DNA of 64,000 nucleotides, from assembly GCF_018596335.1 (NCBI RefSeq), contig NZ_JAHEPS010000005.1, forward strand, positions 186,001-250,000. The letters are read 5' to 3'. This document shows positions 1 through 9,569 of this stretch, in pieces. The notes under the pieces are model-generated. The model saw only the letters and a list, made by a program, of their open reading frames with translations, was not told the DNA's origin and ran no database searches. The stretch is from Shewanella jiangmenensis (GTDB lineage Bacteria > Pseudomonadota > Gammaproteobacteria > Enterobacterales > Shewanellaceae). The first letter of the stretch is position 1. Each line of letters begins with the position of its first letter. A program made the position numbers and the translations under genes.

Positions 1-1445
1 CCCTTGGCGGCCCTGATAAGCTTAAGGCACACCTCGGTAAGGCGCTGCACCATGGCTTCCTGATTGGTCACGCTGCCAAGACGGCGCGGCACACACAAAA
101 GCGACTGATTGGGATAATCAAAGGGGCTGTCGAGCAGCACTTCGCGGCTGCTCTCAATGCCCAATTCCCGGGTAAAAAAGCCAAGACTGCGCTCAACCTG
201 CAGGGTTGCCGAAGTAAACACCCAGGCGGTATCGGGACCAAACAGCGCGGCGCAGGCTTTGGCGATATCTATGGGTGAAATTCGAAGCAAAAAATGACGC
301 TCGCCCATATCCATGCCATAGGCCGAGCCCGGATCGTCACAGGCAAAAAACCGGCTGAGTTTCTGGCGGGTTTCGGCAAGTTTTACGGCAATATCGTCAA
401 GGGTTTCGTCGCGGCCAAGATGGGCAAATACCAAGGCTTCAAGGGCTGCAAGCTCTCGCATAAGCTCACCGGCCGCCACTGCGGCACTTTTAACCTTTAA
501 CAGCTCACGAAAATCGCTGCTGCCGATGCGGCGCACCTCCTGCTGCCAGTTTTCCAAACTTAACCCCACGCGGGCAGGCAAGAGTTTCAGCCCTTCGGTG
601 TCGCCAAGCTCGCCCTTGGCAAGGCGGCTTATGTTATCAAGCAGCTTTTGCAGCGACCTTGTTGAGAGCTGGCTGCCAAAATAGCCAATGGCGATATCGG
701 GCAAAAGATGCGCCTCATCAAATATCACCGCGTCGACATCGGGCAAAAGCTCAGCAAAACCTGTGTCTTTAAGCACCCGATCAGCAAAAAACAAATGGTG
801 ATTCACCACGATAAGCCGCGCGTTCATCGCCCGCTGCCGCGCTTTACGGGTAAAGCAGGCTTCATAAAAGGCGCAGCGCTGACCGGTGCAACTGTCCTGA
901 CTGCTGGCGACCATGGCAATGGCGGGAGAGTCTTCGGCAACGCCGGTAAGGTTGCCCAAATCACCATCTTCGGTGAGCGACGCAAACTGGTTAAGCTTAA
1001 GCAGATCATCCAGCAAGCGCTCATCCCGGCTGAAGGCCGCCTCCATCTGGGATTGCATCAACAGCTGACAGAGATAGTTACTGCGACCTTTAAGAATGCT
1101 GACAGGTACATCGAGACGCAGCATCTCCAAAAGGAGTGGCAAGTCTTTGTAAAACAGCTGCTCCTGCAAATTTTTACTGCCGGTGCTCACTATCACCTGC
1201 TTACCGCTTAACAGCGCAGGCACCAGATAGGCAAAGGTTTTACCCACACCGGTACCGGCTTCCAGCACCAGTTTTCCCTTGCTGCTTAGGGTGTCAGCCA
1301 CATGGCCTGCCATTTCCTGCTGCACTGCACGCTGGCGGTAACCGCGCACATAGCGCGATAGCAGTCCGTCTTTGGCAAACACAGTAGCCACCTTGTCGGC
1401 GAGCCTGGACACAGCGCGGTTTGATGACACCAAGGACTCCAGCAT
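1..1445 (-). CDS. yoaA: ATP-dependent DNA helicase, YoaA/DinG family (partial, 3' end outside window)
   Basis: The reverse strand is open from an ATG at 1445 to the window edge; the protein starts MLESLVSSNRAVSRLADK. Visible motifs are a Walker A (EAGTGVGKTFAYLVPALL), a DEAH box in VIFDEAHLLPD, and four spaced cysteines (one in SNYLCQ, three in DSCTGQRCAFYEACF) placed like the XPD-type iron-sulfur cluster. The segment FTSATLQ is motif III-like. Known family: superfamily 2 5'-3' helicases linked to DNA damage tolerance and replication repair. About 480 residues are present of roughly 640 expected; the C-terminal helicase domain is missing only because the window ends. YoaA is preferred over DinG from the length and spacing of the N-terminus, but the two are not cleanly separated without a search. 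No convincing LexA box was seen upstream. Confidence 0.88.
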   Translation of the reverse strand, partial: MLESLVSSNRAVSRLADKVATVFAKDGLLSRYVRGYRQRAVQQEMAGHVADTLSSKGKLVLEAGTGVGKTFAYLVPALLSGKQVIVSTGSKNLQEQLFYKDLPLLLEMLRLDVPVSILKGRSNYLCQLLMQSQMEAAFSRDERLLDDLLKLNQFASLTEDGDLGNLTGVAEDSPAIAMVASSQDSCTGQRCAFYEACFTRKARQRAMNARLIVVNHHLFFADRVLKDTGFAELLPDVDAVIFDEAHLLPDIAIGYFGSQLSTRSLQKLLDNISRLAKGELGDTEGLKLLPARVGLSLENWQQEVRRIGSSDFRELLKVKSAAVAAGELMRELAALEALVFAHLGRDETLDDIAVKLAETRQKLSRFFACDDPGSAYGMDMGERHFLLRISPIDIAKACAALFGPDTAWVFTSATLQVERSLGFFTRELGIESSREVLLDSPFDYPNQSLLCVPRRLGSVTNQEAMVQRLTEVCLKLIRAAK

Positions 1446-2015
1446 TAAAAATCAGATAATTAGCGGCGGCTTGGCACAAAACACGCCGCCGATAGCGTGG
1501 TTAACCCAAAGTAAAAAAAACAAGGGGCAGATAACCTAACGCAAGCAGCATTATCGCCATCTGGACAAGGTTAACAAGTGCGCCGGCGTCAGCAACTGCC
1601 CTGGTAGCAGCTAAGGCACCAGCCCATGCAACAGTTCAGTTCAGGTCAGGTCAGGCAACTGCCCAGACAGCTACCAATACAGCAACCAAGACAATCACAC
1701 AAACGATTGCCCCCGATTGATAATCGTGATGACAGCGTACAGGCCAGCATGAATATTCATGCAAATGTGAACTTTTTTAATATTGGCCAAAAACCCGCTT
1801 GCAAAGCACACTGAAAGCCATTAGTGTAAAAAGCGTCCGGTAAAAAGCCGATGACGATTTGAAACAGATAAACCAGTAAAAATATGCCTGAAGCGCTGAT
1901 GCTTCAAAAAATTCAACGCAGTGTGGCAAGTTTAATAAGCCTGAGAAAGCACTTGAGATTGTACCTGAGATACGACTCAAAGCGCCGCACCGCAAAAGAT
2001 AACAGGATTAACGAC
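1446..2015. other. Intergenic region between yoaA and the his leader
   Basis: These 570 bases lie between the divergent yoaA and his operon and should hold both promoters. I see no convincing protein: the open frames here lack ribosome sites and family resemblance. Around 1633-1656 there is a short run of the pentamer AGGTC (TTCAGGTCAGGTCAGG). An AGGA ribosome site precedes the leader peptide start. I could not assign a -35/-10 pair with confidence. Confidence 0.5.
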
Positions 2016-2066
2016 ATGTTCCAGCTTTCGACTGCCAAGCACCACCATCACCATCATAAGCGGTAG
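2016..2066 (+). CDS. hisL: his operon leader peptide (six consecutive His codons)
   Basis: A 16-codon frame, MFQLSTAKHHHHHHKR, starts at an ATG 8 bases after an AGGA ribosome site and ends at a TAG. It has six histidine codons in a row (CAC CAC CAT CAC CAT CAT). It lies 146 bases upstream of hisG and just before hairpins able to form pause, antiterminator and terminator structures. In known proteobacterial his attenuators, stalling of the ribosome at uncharged His codons favours the antiterminator and lets transcription into hisG proceed. The peptide is regulatory and has no function of its own. Confidence 0.95.
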   Translation: MFQLSTAKHHHHHHKR

Positions 2067-2162
2067 CCTTCGGAAGCTCACTGCCGAAGGTCTATTCCTT
2101 CTGGCGGTCGGGATCTAAAGTTCGAAGATAACCCCCGGAAGGAATTCCGGGGGTTTTTCTTT
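2067..2162 (+). promoter_or_regulatory. his operon transcription attenuator
   Basis: Mutually exclusive pairings are visible. CCTTCGG (2067-2073) pairs with CCGAAGG (2084-2090), the likely pause hairpin next to the leader stop codon. CCGAAGG can instead pair with CCTTCTGG (2097-2104), which can also pair with CCGGAAGG (2136-2143) and so block the terminator stem. This is the classical attenuator layout and agrees with the His-rich leader peptide. Confidence 0.85.
2132..2160 (+). terminator. Intrinsic attenuator terminator of the his operon
   Basis: A perfect 9-bp stem CCCCCGGAA/TTCCGGGGG with a GGAA loop is followed by TTTTTCTTT. It sits between the His leader peptide and hisG. Confidence 0.93.
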
Positions 2163-2212
2163 GCAGTAAATTTTTGAATTTAATACAACTTTAGATAACA
2201 GGATATTTCGCC

Positions 2213-3106
2213 ATGACCGCCAGACTCAGAATTGCCATTCAAAAATCAGGACGCCTGTCCACCGAATCCCAGCAACTGTTAAAGAGCTGCGGCGTTAAAT
2301 TCAATGTGAACGAGCAACGCCTTATCGCCCACGCCGATAATATGCCCATCGATCTGTTGCGGGTGCGCGATGACGATATCCCAGGTCTGGTGATGGATGG
2401 CGTAGTGGATTTGGGCATAGTCGGCGAAAACGTGCTCGAAGAAGAGCAGCTCGAGCGCGAGTGCCTGGGTAAGACCGCCGAGGTGCTCAAGCTGCGTCAG
2501 CTCGATTTTGGATCCTGCAGGCTGTCGCTCGCCGTGCCGACTGAATTTATTTACGGCGATGCCAGCTCCCTCGAAGGGCTTCGTATCGCCACGTCTTACC
2601 CAAATCTTCTTCGCCGTTTTATGCAAAATAAAGGCATATCCTATCAGGATTGCCAACTTAAGGGCTCGGTGGAAGTTGCGCCGCGCGCAGGTCTTGCCGA
2701 TGGGATCTGCGATCTGGTGTCCACCGGCGCTACCCTTGAAGCCAACGGCCTGTACGAAACCGAAGTGATTTTCCGCTCCATGGCCTGCGTTATTCAGTCC
2801 ACTACGGCACAAAGCGATGCCAAACAGGCGCTTATCAACAAAATCATGTCCCGGGTCAATGGCGTTATCCGTGCCCGTGAAAGCAAGTACATTTTGCTGC
2901 ACGCCCCCACCGAAACGCTGGAGCAGATCGTTGCCCTGCTGCCCGGCGCCGAGAACCCCACTGTGCTGCCGCTTAACGATGAGACCAACCGCGTCGCCAT
3001 CCACGCGGTCAGCACCGAGGATCTGTTCTGGGACACCATGGAAGAGCTTACCGCCCTCGGCGCCAGCTCGATTCTGGTGATGCCAATCGAAAAGATGATG
3101 GGGTAA
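2213..3106 (+). CDS. hisG: ATP phosphoribosyltransferase (long form)
   Basis: Catalyses the first and feedback-controlled step of histidine synthesis, joining ATP and PRPP to N1-(5-phosphoribosyl)-ATP in the cytoplasm. The 297-residue protein starts [16 protein letters not shown] and matches the long hexameric HisG family in length, including the C-terminal ACT-like regulatory domain (about residues 225-297), so no HisZ partner is needed. [12 protein letters not shown] and the PRPP-binding [13 protein letters not shown] are recognisable. An AGGA ribosome site precedes the ATG. First gene of the operon after the attenuator; hisD begins 3 bases after its stop. Confidence 0.97.
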   Translation: MTARLRIAIQKSGRLSTESQQLLKSCGVKFNVNEQRLIAHADNMPIDLLRVRDDDIPGLVMDGVVDLGIVGENVLEEEQLERECLGKTAEVLKLRQLDFGSCRLSLAVPTEFIYGDASSLEGLRIATSYPNLLRRFMQNKGISYQDCQLKGSVEVAPRAGLADGICDLVSTGATLEANGLYETEVIFRSMACVIQSTTAQSDAKQALINKIMSRVNGVIRARESKYILLHAPTETLEQIVALLPGAENPTVLPLNDETNRVAIHAVSTEDLFWDTMEELTALGASSILVMPIEKMMG

Positions 3107-3109
3107 GCC

Positions 3110-4450
3110 ATGGATACAGTGCTTTGGTCCGCGTTATCCGCCGATGAGCAGCGCGCCGTGCTGAAACGCTCGCCCATGGTTGGCGACGTGAGTCTCGGTG
3201 AGACGGTAAAAGATATTCTCGATAAAGTCAGAAGCCGCGGCGATGTGGCGCTGCTGGACTTTTCGGCCCGCTTTGACAAGGTAGAAGTCTCGTCACTGCG
3301 TCTTGATGACGCCGAGATCCGCGCCGCCTGCGCCCGGGTGGATGAAAGCCTTAAAGCCGCCATCAGGGATGCCCGCGCCAATATCGCGACGTTTCACTCC
3401 GCGCAAAAAATGGCCGATATCAGCCTTGAAACCCTGCCCGGGGTGCGCTGCGAGCTTAAGAGTGAAGCCATCGACAAGGTTGGTTTATATATTCCCGGTG
3501 GCAGCGCGCCGCTTATCAGCACTGTGCTGATGCTGGCCGTGCCTGCCGAGCTTGCCGGTTGCAACCAGCGGGTGCTGGTAAGCCCACCGCCCATAGATGA
3601 TGCGATTGTTTACGCAGCAAGCCTTTGCGGCATCAGTGAGATTTTTCAGGTTGGCGGCGCGCAGGCCATTGCGGCCCTCGCCTACGGCACCGACAGCATT
3701 CCGGCGGTCGATAAAATTTTTGGTCCCGGCAACCGCTTTGTAACCGAGGCCAAGGCACAGGTTGCCCGCGACAGCCGTGCTGCCGTCACCATCGACATGC
3801 CGGCTGGCCCGTCGGAAGTGCTTATTATTGCCGATGAATTTGCCAACCCTGAGTTTGTCGCCGCCGATCTGCTCTCACAAGCTGAGCACGGCAGCGATTC
3901 GCAGGTGATCCTGGTCACAGACTCAAGTGAGCTTGCAGCAGGGGTTAGCGCCGCCCTTTCGCGCCAACTGAGCGCCCTGCCGCGAAAAGAGACCGCCGAA
4001 ACAGCGCTGTCATCAAGCCGCATCATCATTACCGACAATCTGACCGACGCTGCGGGGGTGTCCAATCGCTACGCCCCGGAGCACCTGATAATCCAAACCC
4101 AAGCGCCTAGGGAGCTTCTTAAGTACATTCGCGCCGCAGGCTCAGTGTTTCTTGGCGCTTATACGCCGGAATCCGTGGGCGACTATGCCTCAGGCACCAA
4201 CCACGTTTTACCGACCTATGGTTACAGCAAGTCGGTCTCAAGCCTGTCGCTTGCCGATTTCAGCCGCCGCTTTACCGTGCAGGAGCTCACCGCCGAAGGA
4301 TTGTCGCGCCTTGGCAATACCGTGATGCCCCTTGCTGGCGCTGAGTCGCTGGATGCGCACAAAAATGCCGTCAAAATTCGGCTGGATGCATTAAACGCCG
4401 CGAATGAACTGAATAGCAGTAAGTCCTTGGATGCAGGAGATAAGCAATGA
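3110..4450 (+). CDS. hisD: Histidinol dehydrogenase
   Basis: NAD- and Zn-dependent enzyme that oxidises L-histidinol to L-histidine in the last two steps of the pathway. The 446-residue protein has the family segments [24 protein letters not shown] (Zn and catalytic region) and [12 protein letters not shown] near the C-terminus. The C-terminal tail ([15 protein letters not shown]) is variable. Its stop overlaps the hisC start by 4 bases (ATGA), implying translational coupling. Confidence 0.97.
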   Translation: MDTVLWSALSADEQRAVLKRSPMVGDVSLGETVKDILDKVRSRGDVALLDFSARFDKVEVSSLRLDDAEIRAACARVDESLKAAIRDARANIATFHSAQKMADISLETLPGVRCELKSEAIDKVGLYIPGGSAPLISTVLMLAVPAELAGCNQRVLVSPPPIDDAIVYAASLCGISEIFQVGGAQAIAALAYGTDSIPAVDKIFGPGNRFVTEAKAQVARDSRAAVTIDMPAGPSEVLIIADEFANPEFVAADLLSQAEHGSDSQVILVTDSSELAAGVSAALSRQLSALPRKETAETALSSSRIIITDNLTDAAGVSNRYAPEHLIIQTQAPRELLKYIRAAGSVFLGAYTPESVGDYASGTNHVLPTYGYSKSVSSLSLADFSRRFTVQELTAEGLSRLGNTVMPLAGAESLDAHKNAVKIRLDALNAANELNSSKSLDAGDKQ

Positions 4451-5592
4451 ACCAAGCGCCGTTTGAATTAAACCCAAACTGCCTTGCAGCACGACTTGCG
4501 CGCCCAGAGCTGTTAACTCTCGTGCCGTACCAGAGCGCACGGCGCATTGGCGGCAGCGGTGAGATTTGGGTCAATGCCAATGAGTCACCCTTTAACCGCA
4601 GCGGCATCGAAGGCGCAAACCGCTACCCTGAATGCCAGCCACCCGGCCTAATTACCGCCTACGCCGCTTACGCCGGTGTCGATGTCAACGAGCTGGTGTG
4701 CGGCCGCGGAGCAGATGAAGCAATTGAGCTGCTTATCCGCACCTTTTGTGTGCCGGGCAAAGACAGCATCGGCATATTCAACCCCACCTACGGCATGTAT
4801 GCCATCAGCGCCGCCACCTTTAATGTGGCAGTGAAAAGCTTGCCTCTGGGTGACGATTTCACCCTGCCGCTCAAAGAGGAATCTGACGGTAATTCCGATG
4901 GTAAATCCGATAACAGTGACGATTTAAGTGCCTTCGATGGCTGCAAGTTGGTGTTTGTCTGTAACCCGAATAACCCCACCGGCACTGTGCTGCCCCTTGG
5001 TGATATTGCCACTCTCGCCCGCCGCTTCCCGAATGCGCTGCTTGTGGTAGATGAAGCCTATATTGAATTTGCCCGCACCGAGGATGGCAAGCCGCTCGTA
5101 AGTGCCACCAGTCTGATGCAGGAATTTTCAAATCTGGTGGTACTTCGCACCCTCTCCAAGGCCTTTGGTCTTGCCGGCGCACGCTGCGGCTTTTTGCTGG
5201 CAAACCGCGAGGTGTGTGAACTCGTCATGCGGGTCATTGCCCCCTATCCGGTGCCGGTACCTGTATCACGCCTGGGTGAAGCGGCGTTATCCGAGCAAGG
5301 CATAGCGCAGATGCGCGCCGATGTGAACGAGCTTATCGAACAGGGAAAACGGATAATTGCAGCGCTCAATGCGAGCGGTCTGACTACCGCGCCAAGTGGC
5401 GGCAACTATGTACTTGCCTTCAGCGATAAGGTCGATGCGCTCGCCAAGGCCCTTGCCAGCGCAGGCATAGTGGCGCGCCGTTACGCCCACCCGCGCCTGG
5501 CACAGGCGATACGGATAAGTTTTTCAGATAAGCGCGACACAGATGCCATCATCGCCGCCATTAAAGCTTTTGGCGCCCAAGGCGCAAAATAA
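4447..5592 (+). CDS. hisC: Histidinol-phosphate aminotransferase
   Basis: PLP enzyme that transfers an amino group from glutamate to imidazole-acetol phosphate. Seen: the fold type I aminotransferase segments [37 protein letters not shown] and the Schiff-base lysine in [13 protein letters not shown]. At 381 residues it is some 20-25 longer than usual. Part of the excess is an acidic insertion at residues 146-159 ([14 protein letters not shown]) encoded by short DNA repeats, placed in the surface-loop region before the [13 protein letters not shown] strand. Start overlaps the hisD stop by 4 bases. Confidence 0.96.
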   Translation: MNQAPFELNPNCLAARLARPELLTLVPYQSARRIGGSGEIWVNANESPFNRSGIEGANRYPECQPPGLITAYAAYAGVDVNELVCGRGADEAIELLIRTFCVPGKDSIGIFNPTYGMYAISAATFNVAVKSLPLGDDFTLPLKEESDGNSDGKSDNSDDLSAFDGCKLVFVCNPNNPTGTVLPLGDIATLARRFPNALLVVDEAYIEFARTEDGKPLVSATSLMQEFSNLVVLRTLSKAFGLAGARCGFLLANREVCELVMRVIAPYPVPVPVSRLGEAALSEQGIAQMRADVNELIEQGKRIIAALNASGLTTAPSGGNYVLAFSDKVDALAKALASAGIVARRYAHPRLAQAIRISFSDKRDTDAIIAAIKAFGAQGAK

Positions 5593-5612
5593 ATAATAAG
5601 GACATCACTTCC

Positions 5613-6680
5613 ATGCCCCAAAAAATTCTTTTTATCGACCGCGACGGCACCCTGATTGAAGAGCCTGCCATCGACAAACAGGTCGACAGTGTCAGTAAGC
5701 TCGTGTTCGAGCCTGAGTGTATTCCGGCGTTGCTTAAGCTGATGAAAGCCGGGTTTCGGCTGCTGATGGTCAGCAACCAGGACGGCCTCGGTACGCCATC
5801 GTTTCCAAAAGATACCTTCGATGCGCCCCACAACCTGATGATGCAGGTGTTCGAGAGTCAGGGCGTAAAGTTTGATGATGTGCTGATCTGCCCGCATTTT
5901 AACGATGAAAACTGCAGTTGCCGTAAACCCAAACTCGGGCTGGTGAAGTCGTATCTGACCGAAGGACGGGTGGACTTTACGGCCTCGGCTGTGATTGGCG
6001 ATCGCGACACCGACGTTGAGCTTGGCAATGCCATGGGCATTAAAAGCTTTAAATATCAGCGTCAAAGCCTCGGCTGGGCAGCCATTGCCGATGCGCTGTT
6101 ATCCAAAGGCCGCGTGGCCACTGTGGTGCGCACCACCCGCGAAACTGACATTAAGGTCACGGTGGATTTGGATAAACCGGGCAGCAATCAAATCCACACC
6201 GGCATCGGCTTTTTTGACCACATGCTCGACCAAATCGCGACCCACGGCAATTTCAGCCTGTGCCTCAAGGTTGACGGCGACCTTGAAATCGACGATCACC
6301 ACAGCGTCGAAGACACGGCACTCGCCCTTGGCGATGCCATACGTCAGGCCCTGGGCGATAAACGCGGTATTGGCCGTTTCGGATTTGCCCTGCCGATGGA
6401 TGAAGCCTCGGGCCAGTGTCTGATGGACATCTCCGGCCGCCCCTTTATCAAGTTTGATGCCAGCTTCAGCCGCGATAAAGTAGGCGAAATGGCCACTGAA
6501 ATGGTGCCGCACTTCTTCCGCTCCTTCGCCGACGGACTGCGCTGCACCCTGCACATTGGCTGCGAGGGCGATAATGACCACCACAAGGTCGAAGCGCTGT
6601 TCAAGGTGCTTGGCCGCACGCTACGGCAGGCCATCGCCATCGAAGGCGACGCACTGCCCTCATCCAAAGGGGTGCTTTAA
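5613..6680 (+). CDS. hisB: Bifunctional histidinol-phosphatase / imidazoleglycerol-phosphate dehydratase
   Basis: Two activities in one chain, as in enterobacteria. The N-terminal HAD phosphatase (about 1-165) has the DxD motif in LFIDRDGTL, Zn-ligand cysteines in [11 protein letters not shown], and [10 protein letters not shown]. The C-terminal IGPD domain (about 168-355) has the metal-binding [24 protein letters not shown] and [12 protein letters not shown]. Length 355 residues is normal. The stop overlaps the hisH start by one base (TAATG). Confidence 0.97.
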   Translation: MPQKILFIDRDGTLIEEPAIDKQVDSVSKLVFEPECIPALLKLMKAGFRLLMVSNQDGLGTPSFPKDTFDAPHNLMMQVFESQGVKFDDVLICPHFNDENCSCRKPKLGLVKSYLTEGRVDFTASAVIGDRDTDVELGNAMGIKSFKYQRQSLGWAAIADALLSKGRVATVVRTTRETDIKVTVDLDKPGSNQIHTGIGFFDHMLDQIATHGNFSLCLKVDGDLEIDDHHSVEDTALALGDAIRQALGDKRGIGRFGFALPMDEASGQCLMDISGRPFIKFDASFSRDKVGEMATEMVPHFFRSFADGLRCTLHIGCEGDNDHHKVEALFKVLGRTLRQAIAIEGDALPSSKGVL

Positions 6681-7357
6681 TGGCAGATGAGATACAAACG
6701 CCGGCCGATGTGGTCATCATAGACACGGGCTGCGCCAATTTAAGCTCAGTGCGCTTTGCCTTTGAGCGCCTTGGCGCCAGGGTTGAGATTAGCCTTGATG
6801 AAGCAACGCTTCGCGCCGCGCCACGGCTGGTCCTGCCCGGCGTCGGCACCGCGGCTGCGGCGATGGCTTCGTTAAAGGCGCGCGGCCTTGATAAGCTGAT
6901 CCCGACCTTTACCCAGCCAGTGCTTGGGGTGTGCCTTGGCATGCAGCTGCTGATGACAAGCTCGAAAGAGCGCGGCGCTGAAAACACCGATATCCCCTGT
7001 CTTGGCATCATCCCAGGTGAAATCCGCGAGTTACGCTCAAACGGCTTACCCTTGCCGCACATGGGCTGGAACCGCCTTAACACGTCAGCCCACCCGCTTT
7101 TTAATGGCCTGAGCACCGCCGATTGGGTCTACTTTGTGCACTCGTTTTGTGCGCCCGAATCAAGCTACACCATCGCCAGCTGCGAGTATGGTGAAGCCTT
7201 CAGCGCAGCAGTGGCGCGGGGCAACTTTATGGGGGTGCAGTTTCACCCGGAAAAAAGCGCCGCTGCTGGCGCAAAAATCCTTAAAAATTTCCTTGGGTTA
7301 ACCCTTGCAGATCTGCCAAAGTGCGCGTTGCAACAAGGGAGCGTGGAGCCAGTATGA
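6680..7357 (+). CDS. hisH: Imidazole glycerol phosphate synthase, glutaminase subunit
   Basis: Class I glutamine amidotransferase that hydrolyses glutamine and passes ammonia through to HisF. The nucleophile cysteine is in GVCLGMQLL and the His-Glu pair in [13 protein letters not shown]. The 225 residues include a short N-terminal extension ([11 protein letters not shown]) before [13 protein letters not shown], where many homologues start at the strand. The start is fixed by the TAATG junction with hisB, and the end overlaps the hisA start by 4 bases. Confidence 0.96.
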   Translation: MADEIQTPADVVIIDTGCANLSSVRFAFERLGARVEISLDEATLRAAPRLVLPGVGTAAAAMASLKARGLDKLIPTFTQPVLGVCLGMQLLMTSSKERGAENTDIPCLGIIPGEIRELRSNGLPLPHMGWNRLNTSAHPLFNGLSTADWVYFVHSFCAPESSYTIASCEYGEAFSAAVARGNFMGVQFHPEKSAAAGAKILKNFLGLTLADLPKCALQQGSVEPV

Positions 7358-8091
7358 TAATTCCAGCAATCGATCTTATCGACGGTCAGGTAGTGCGCCT
7401 GTTTCAGGGCGACTATGGCCAGAAAACGGCGTTTGATCTCGACCCGCTCACCCAGCTCCTGGGTTACGAGGCCGATGGCGCGGCGCTCCTGCATCTGGTT
7501 GATTTAAGCGGCGCGAAAGATCCAAGCAAGCGTCAGACGGCCCTTATCGAGCGGATAGCCGCAAATCTTACCACCCCGCTGCAGGTGGGCGGCGGCATCA
7601 GAAGCAGCGCGGATGTGGATGCGCTCCTTGGCGCCGGCGTTAAACGTGTGGTGATTGGCTCGCTCGCGGTGAAATCGCCGGAGTTGGTACTTGAACTTTT
7701 TGATAAATATGGCGGCGATGCCATTTGCCTTGCGCTGGATGTCAATATCGACGAGCAAGGCAACAAAATGGTGGCAGTACACGGCTGGCAGCAAGGCGGC
7801 GGCAAGTCGCTGGAATCTCTGGTGGATACCTTTTTACCCGCCGGTCTTAAACACGCGCTGGTTACCGACATCAGCCGCGATGGCACCCTCGCAGGCGCCA
7901 ATACCGCCCTTTACACCGAGCTTGCCGCGAGGTTTGACAGCATCCGCTGGCAGGCAAGCGGCGGCGTGGCAAGTCTTGACGATGTAAAAGCGGTTAAGGC
8001 ATCCGGCGCCAGCGGCATAATCATCGGCAAAGCCCTGCTGACCGGGCTTTTCAGTGCCAGGGAGGCAATCCAATGCTGGCCAAACGCATAG
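7354..8091 (+). CDS. hisA: Phosphoribosylformimino-AICAR isomerase
   Basis: Beta/alpha-barrel isomerase that converts ProFAR to PRFAR, the substrate of HisH-HisF. I start it at the ATG at 7354 ([16 protein letters not shown], 245 residues). This overlaps the hisH stop as ATGA and follows GGGAGCGTGGAG; an upstream in-frame GTG at 7321 would add non-homologous residues. Catalytic Asp residues are in AIDLIDG and [11 protein letters not shown], with phosphate binding in VGGGIRS and ASGGVASL. Confidence 0.96.
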   Translation: MIIPAIDLIDGQVVRLFQGDYGQKTAFDLDPLTQLLGYEADGAALLHLVDLSGAKDPSKRQTALIERIAANLTTPLQVGGGIRSSADVDALLGAGVKRVVIGSLAVKSPELVLELFDKYGGDAICLALDVNIDEQGNKMVAVHGWQQGGGKSLESLVDTFLPAGLKHALVTDISRDGTLAGANTALYTELAARFDSIRWQASGGVASLDDVKAVKASGASGIIIGKALLTGLFSAREAIQCWPNA

Positions 8092-8852
8092 TGCCCTGTC
8101 TTGATGTAAAAGACGGTAAAGTCGTGAAAGGCGTACAGTTTCGCAATCACGAAATTGTCGGCGACATAGTGCCGCTCGCGGCGCGCTACGCCGAAGAAGG
8201 TGCCGATGAACTGGTGTTTTACGATATCAGCGCCAGCGCCCGCGATGCGGTGGTGGACAAATCCTGGGTTAGCCGGATTGCCGAGCGCATCGATATCCCC
8301 TTTTGTGTCGCCGGCGGCATCAAAACGGCGGCGCAGGCGCGGGAAATTCTTGCCTTCGGCGCCGATAAGATTTCAATCAACTCACCGGCATTGACTGATC
8401 CCAGTCTTATTCGCCGCCTGCACGACGAATTTGGCCGTCAGTGCGTGGTGGTGGGGATAGACAGTTTTTTTGATGCCCAAAGCGGCGACTACACAGTCAA
8501 GCAGTTTACCGGCGATGAGGCGGCAACCCGCAGCACCCGCTGGCACACCCTTGACTGGGTTGAAGAGGTGCAGCGCCAGGGCTGCGGCGAAATCGTGCTC
8601 AATGTGATGAATCAGGACGGCGTGCGTCAGGGCTACGACCTTACCCAGCTGTCCAAAGTGCGCGCTGTCTGTGATGTACCGCTGATAGCCTCCGGCGGCG
8701 CCGGCACCATGGCGCATTTTGCTGAGGTATTCAGTGAGGCGCGGGTCGATGCTGCCCTCGCAGCCAGTGTGTTTCACAAGGGCATTATCAACATTGGTGA
8801 GCTTAAACAGTTTCTCGCATCCCAGGGGATTGCAGTCAGGTTAACGGAGTAA
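8073..8852 (+). CDS. hisF: Imidazole glycerol phosphate synthase, cyclase subunit
   Basis: Beta/alpha-barrel cyclase that uses ammonia from HisH to split PRFAR into IGP and AICAR. Catalytic aspartates are in [12 protein letters not shown] and [13 protein letters not shown]; phosphate-binding loops are in VAGGIKT and ASGGAGTM. The 259 residues match the family. The gene overlaps the end of hisA by 19 bases and its stop abuts the hisIE start codon. HisA and HisF are related barrels encoded side by side, as is usual. Confidence 0.97.
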   Translation: MLAKRIVPCLDVKDGKVVKGVQFRNHEIVGDIVPLAARYAEEGADELVFYDISASARDAVVDKSWVSRIAERIDIPFCVAGGIKTAAQAREILAFGADKISINSPALTDPSLIRRLHDEFGRQCVVVGIDSFFDAQSGDYTVKQFTGDEAATRSTRWHTLDWVEEVQRQGCGEIVLNVMNQDGVRQGYDLTQLSKVRAVCDVPLIASGGAGTMAHFAEVFSEARVDAALAASVFHKGIINIGELKQFLASQGIAVRLTE

Positions 8853-9485
8853 ATGCAAATGGCTGAAACATCATTGTTATCGAGCCTTGATTGGGACAAA
8901 CAGGCGGGCTTAATTCCGGCGATTGTGCAGGATCACCTGAGTGGTAAGGTGCTGATGCAGGGTTATATGAATGAAGCCGCGCTCAAGCAAACCCTTGAGA
9001 CTGGCAAAGTCACCTTTTTCAGCCGCAGTAAGGCGCGGCTGTGGACCAAGGGCGAAAGTTCGGGCAACTTCCTTGAACTTGTCGCGATAAGCAGCGACTG
9101 CGACAACGACAGCCTGCTTATCCAGGCGCTGCCCAAGGGCCCAACCTGTCATCGTGGCACAGAATCCTGCTGGGATGATGGCGGCCACAGCTTTTTACAC
9201 GGCCTAGAGAGCCTGATTGCCGAGCGTAAACAGGCCTGTCGCCAAGGCGAAGGCGGCAACAGTTACACTGCGAGTCTGTTTGAGCGCGGCACCAAGCGCA
9301 TCGCCCAGAAAGTCGGCGAAGAAGGACTGGAAACCGCATTGGCGGCGGCCACAAACGATAAAAAAGAGTTGGTGGATGAAGCCTCTGATCTGCTGTTTCA
9401 CCTGATGGTGCTCCTTGAAGATCAGGAACTTAAACTGAGCGACGTGGTGGAAAATCTGTACCAGCGTCACCAGAAGCGGCGCTGA
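8853..9485 (+). CDS. hisI: Bifunctional phosphoribosyl-AMP cyclohydrolase / phosphoribosyl-ATP pyrophosphatase
   Basis: HisIE fusion for steps 2 and 3 of the pathway. The N-terminal cyclohydrolase (about 1-115) has Zn/Mg-binding SDCDNDSLL and the cysteine segment [12 protein letters not shown]. The C-terminal pyrophosphatase (about 120-210) has [13 protein letters not shown] and [14 protein letters not shown]. The ATG at 8853 directly follows the hisF stop; a second in-frame ATG at 8859 is an equally possible start. Last gene of the operon, followed by a strong terminator. Confidence 0.96.
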   Translation: MQMAETSLLSSLDWDKQAGLIPAIVQDHLSGKVLMQGYMNEAALKQTLETGKVTFFSRSKARLWTKGESSGNFLELVAISSDCDNDSLLIQALPKGPTCHRGTESCWDDGGHSFLHGLESLIAERKQACRQGEGGNSYTASLFERGTKRIAQKVGEEGLETALAAATNDKKELVDEASDLLFHLMVLLEDQELKLSDVVENLYQRHQKRR

Positions 9486-9510
9486 CTTCACAATATCCAG
9501 CCTTTAAAAT

Positions 9511-9546
9511 AAAAGAGGCGTCTGTATTAACAGGCGCCTCTTTTTT
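9511..9546 (+). terminator. Terminator after the his operon
   Basis: AAAAGAGGCG pairs with CGCCTCTTTT, with a T-run continuing to 9546. It lies 26 bases after the hisIE stop. The A-tract makes it bidirectional, so it could also stop transcripts of the convergent GGDEF gene. Confidence 0.88.
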
Positions 9547-9569
9547 GCCGATATTGATCTCAATTGCCT

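Noticed and set aside
1626..1995. Short frames on both strands between yoaA and hisL
   Set aside because: No ribosome sites, no families, and mutually overlapping.
2279..3004. 241-aa minus-strand frame inside hisG
   Set aside because: Antisense shadow of hisG with His/Gly-rich composition and no family resemblance.
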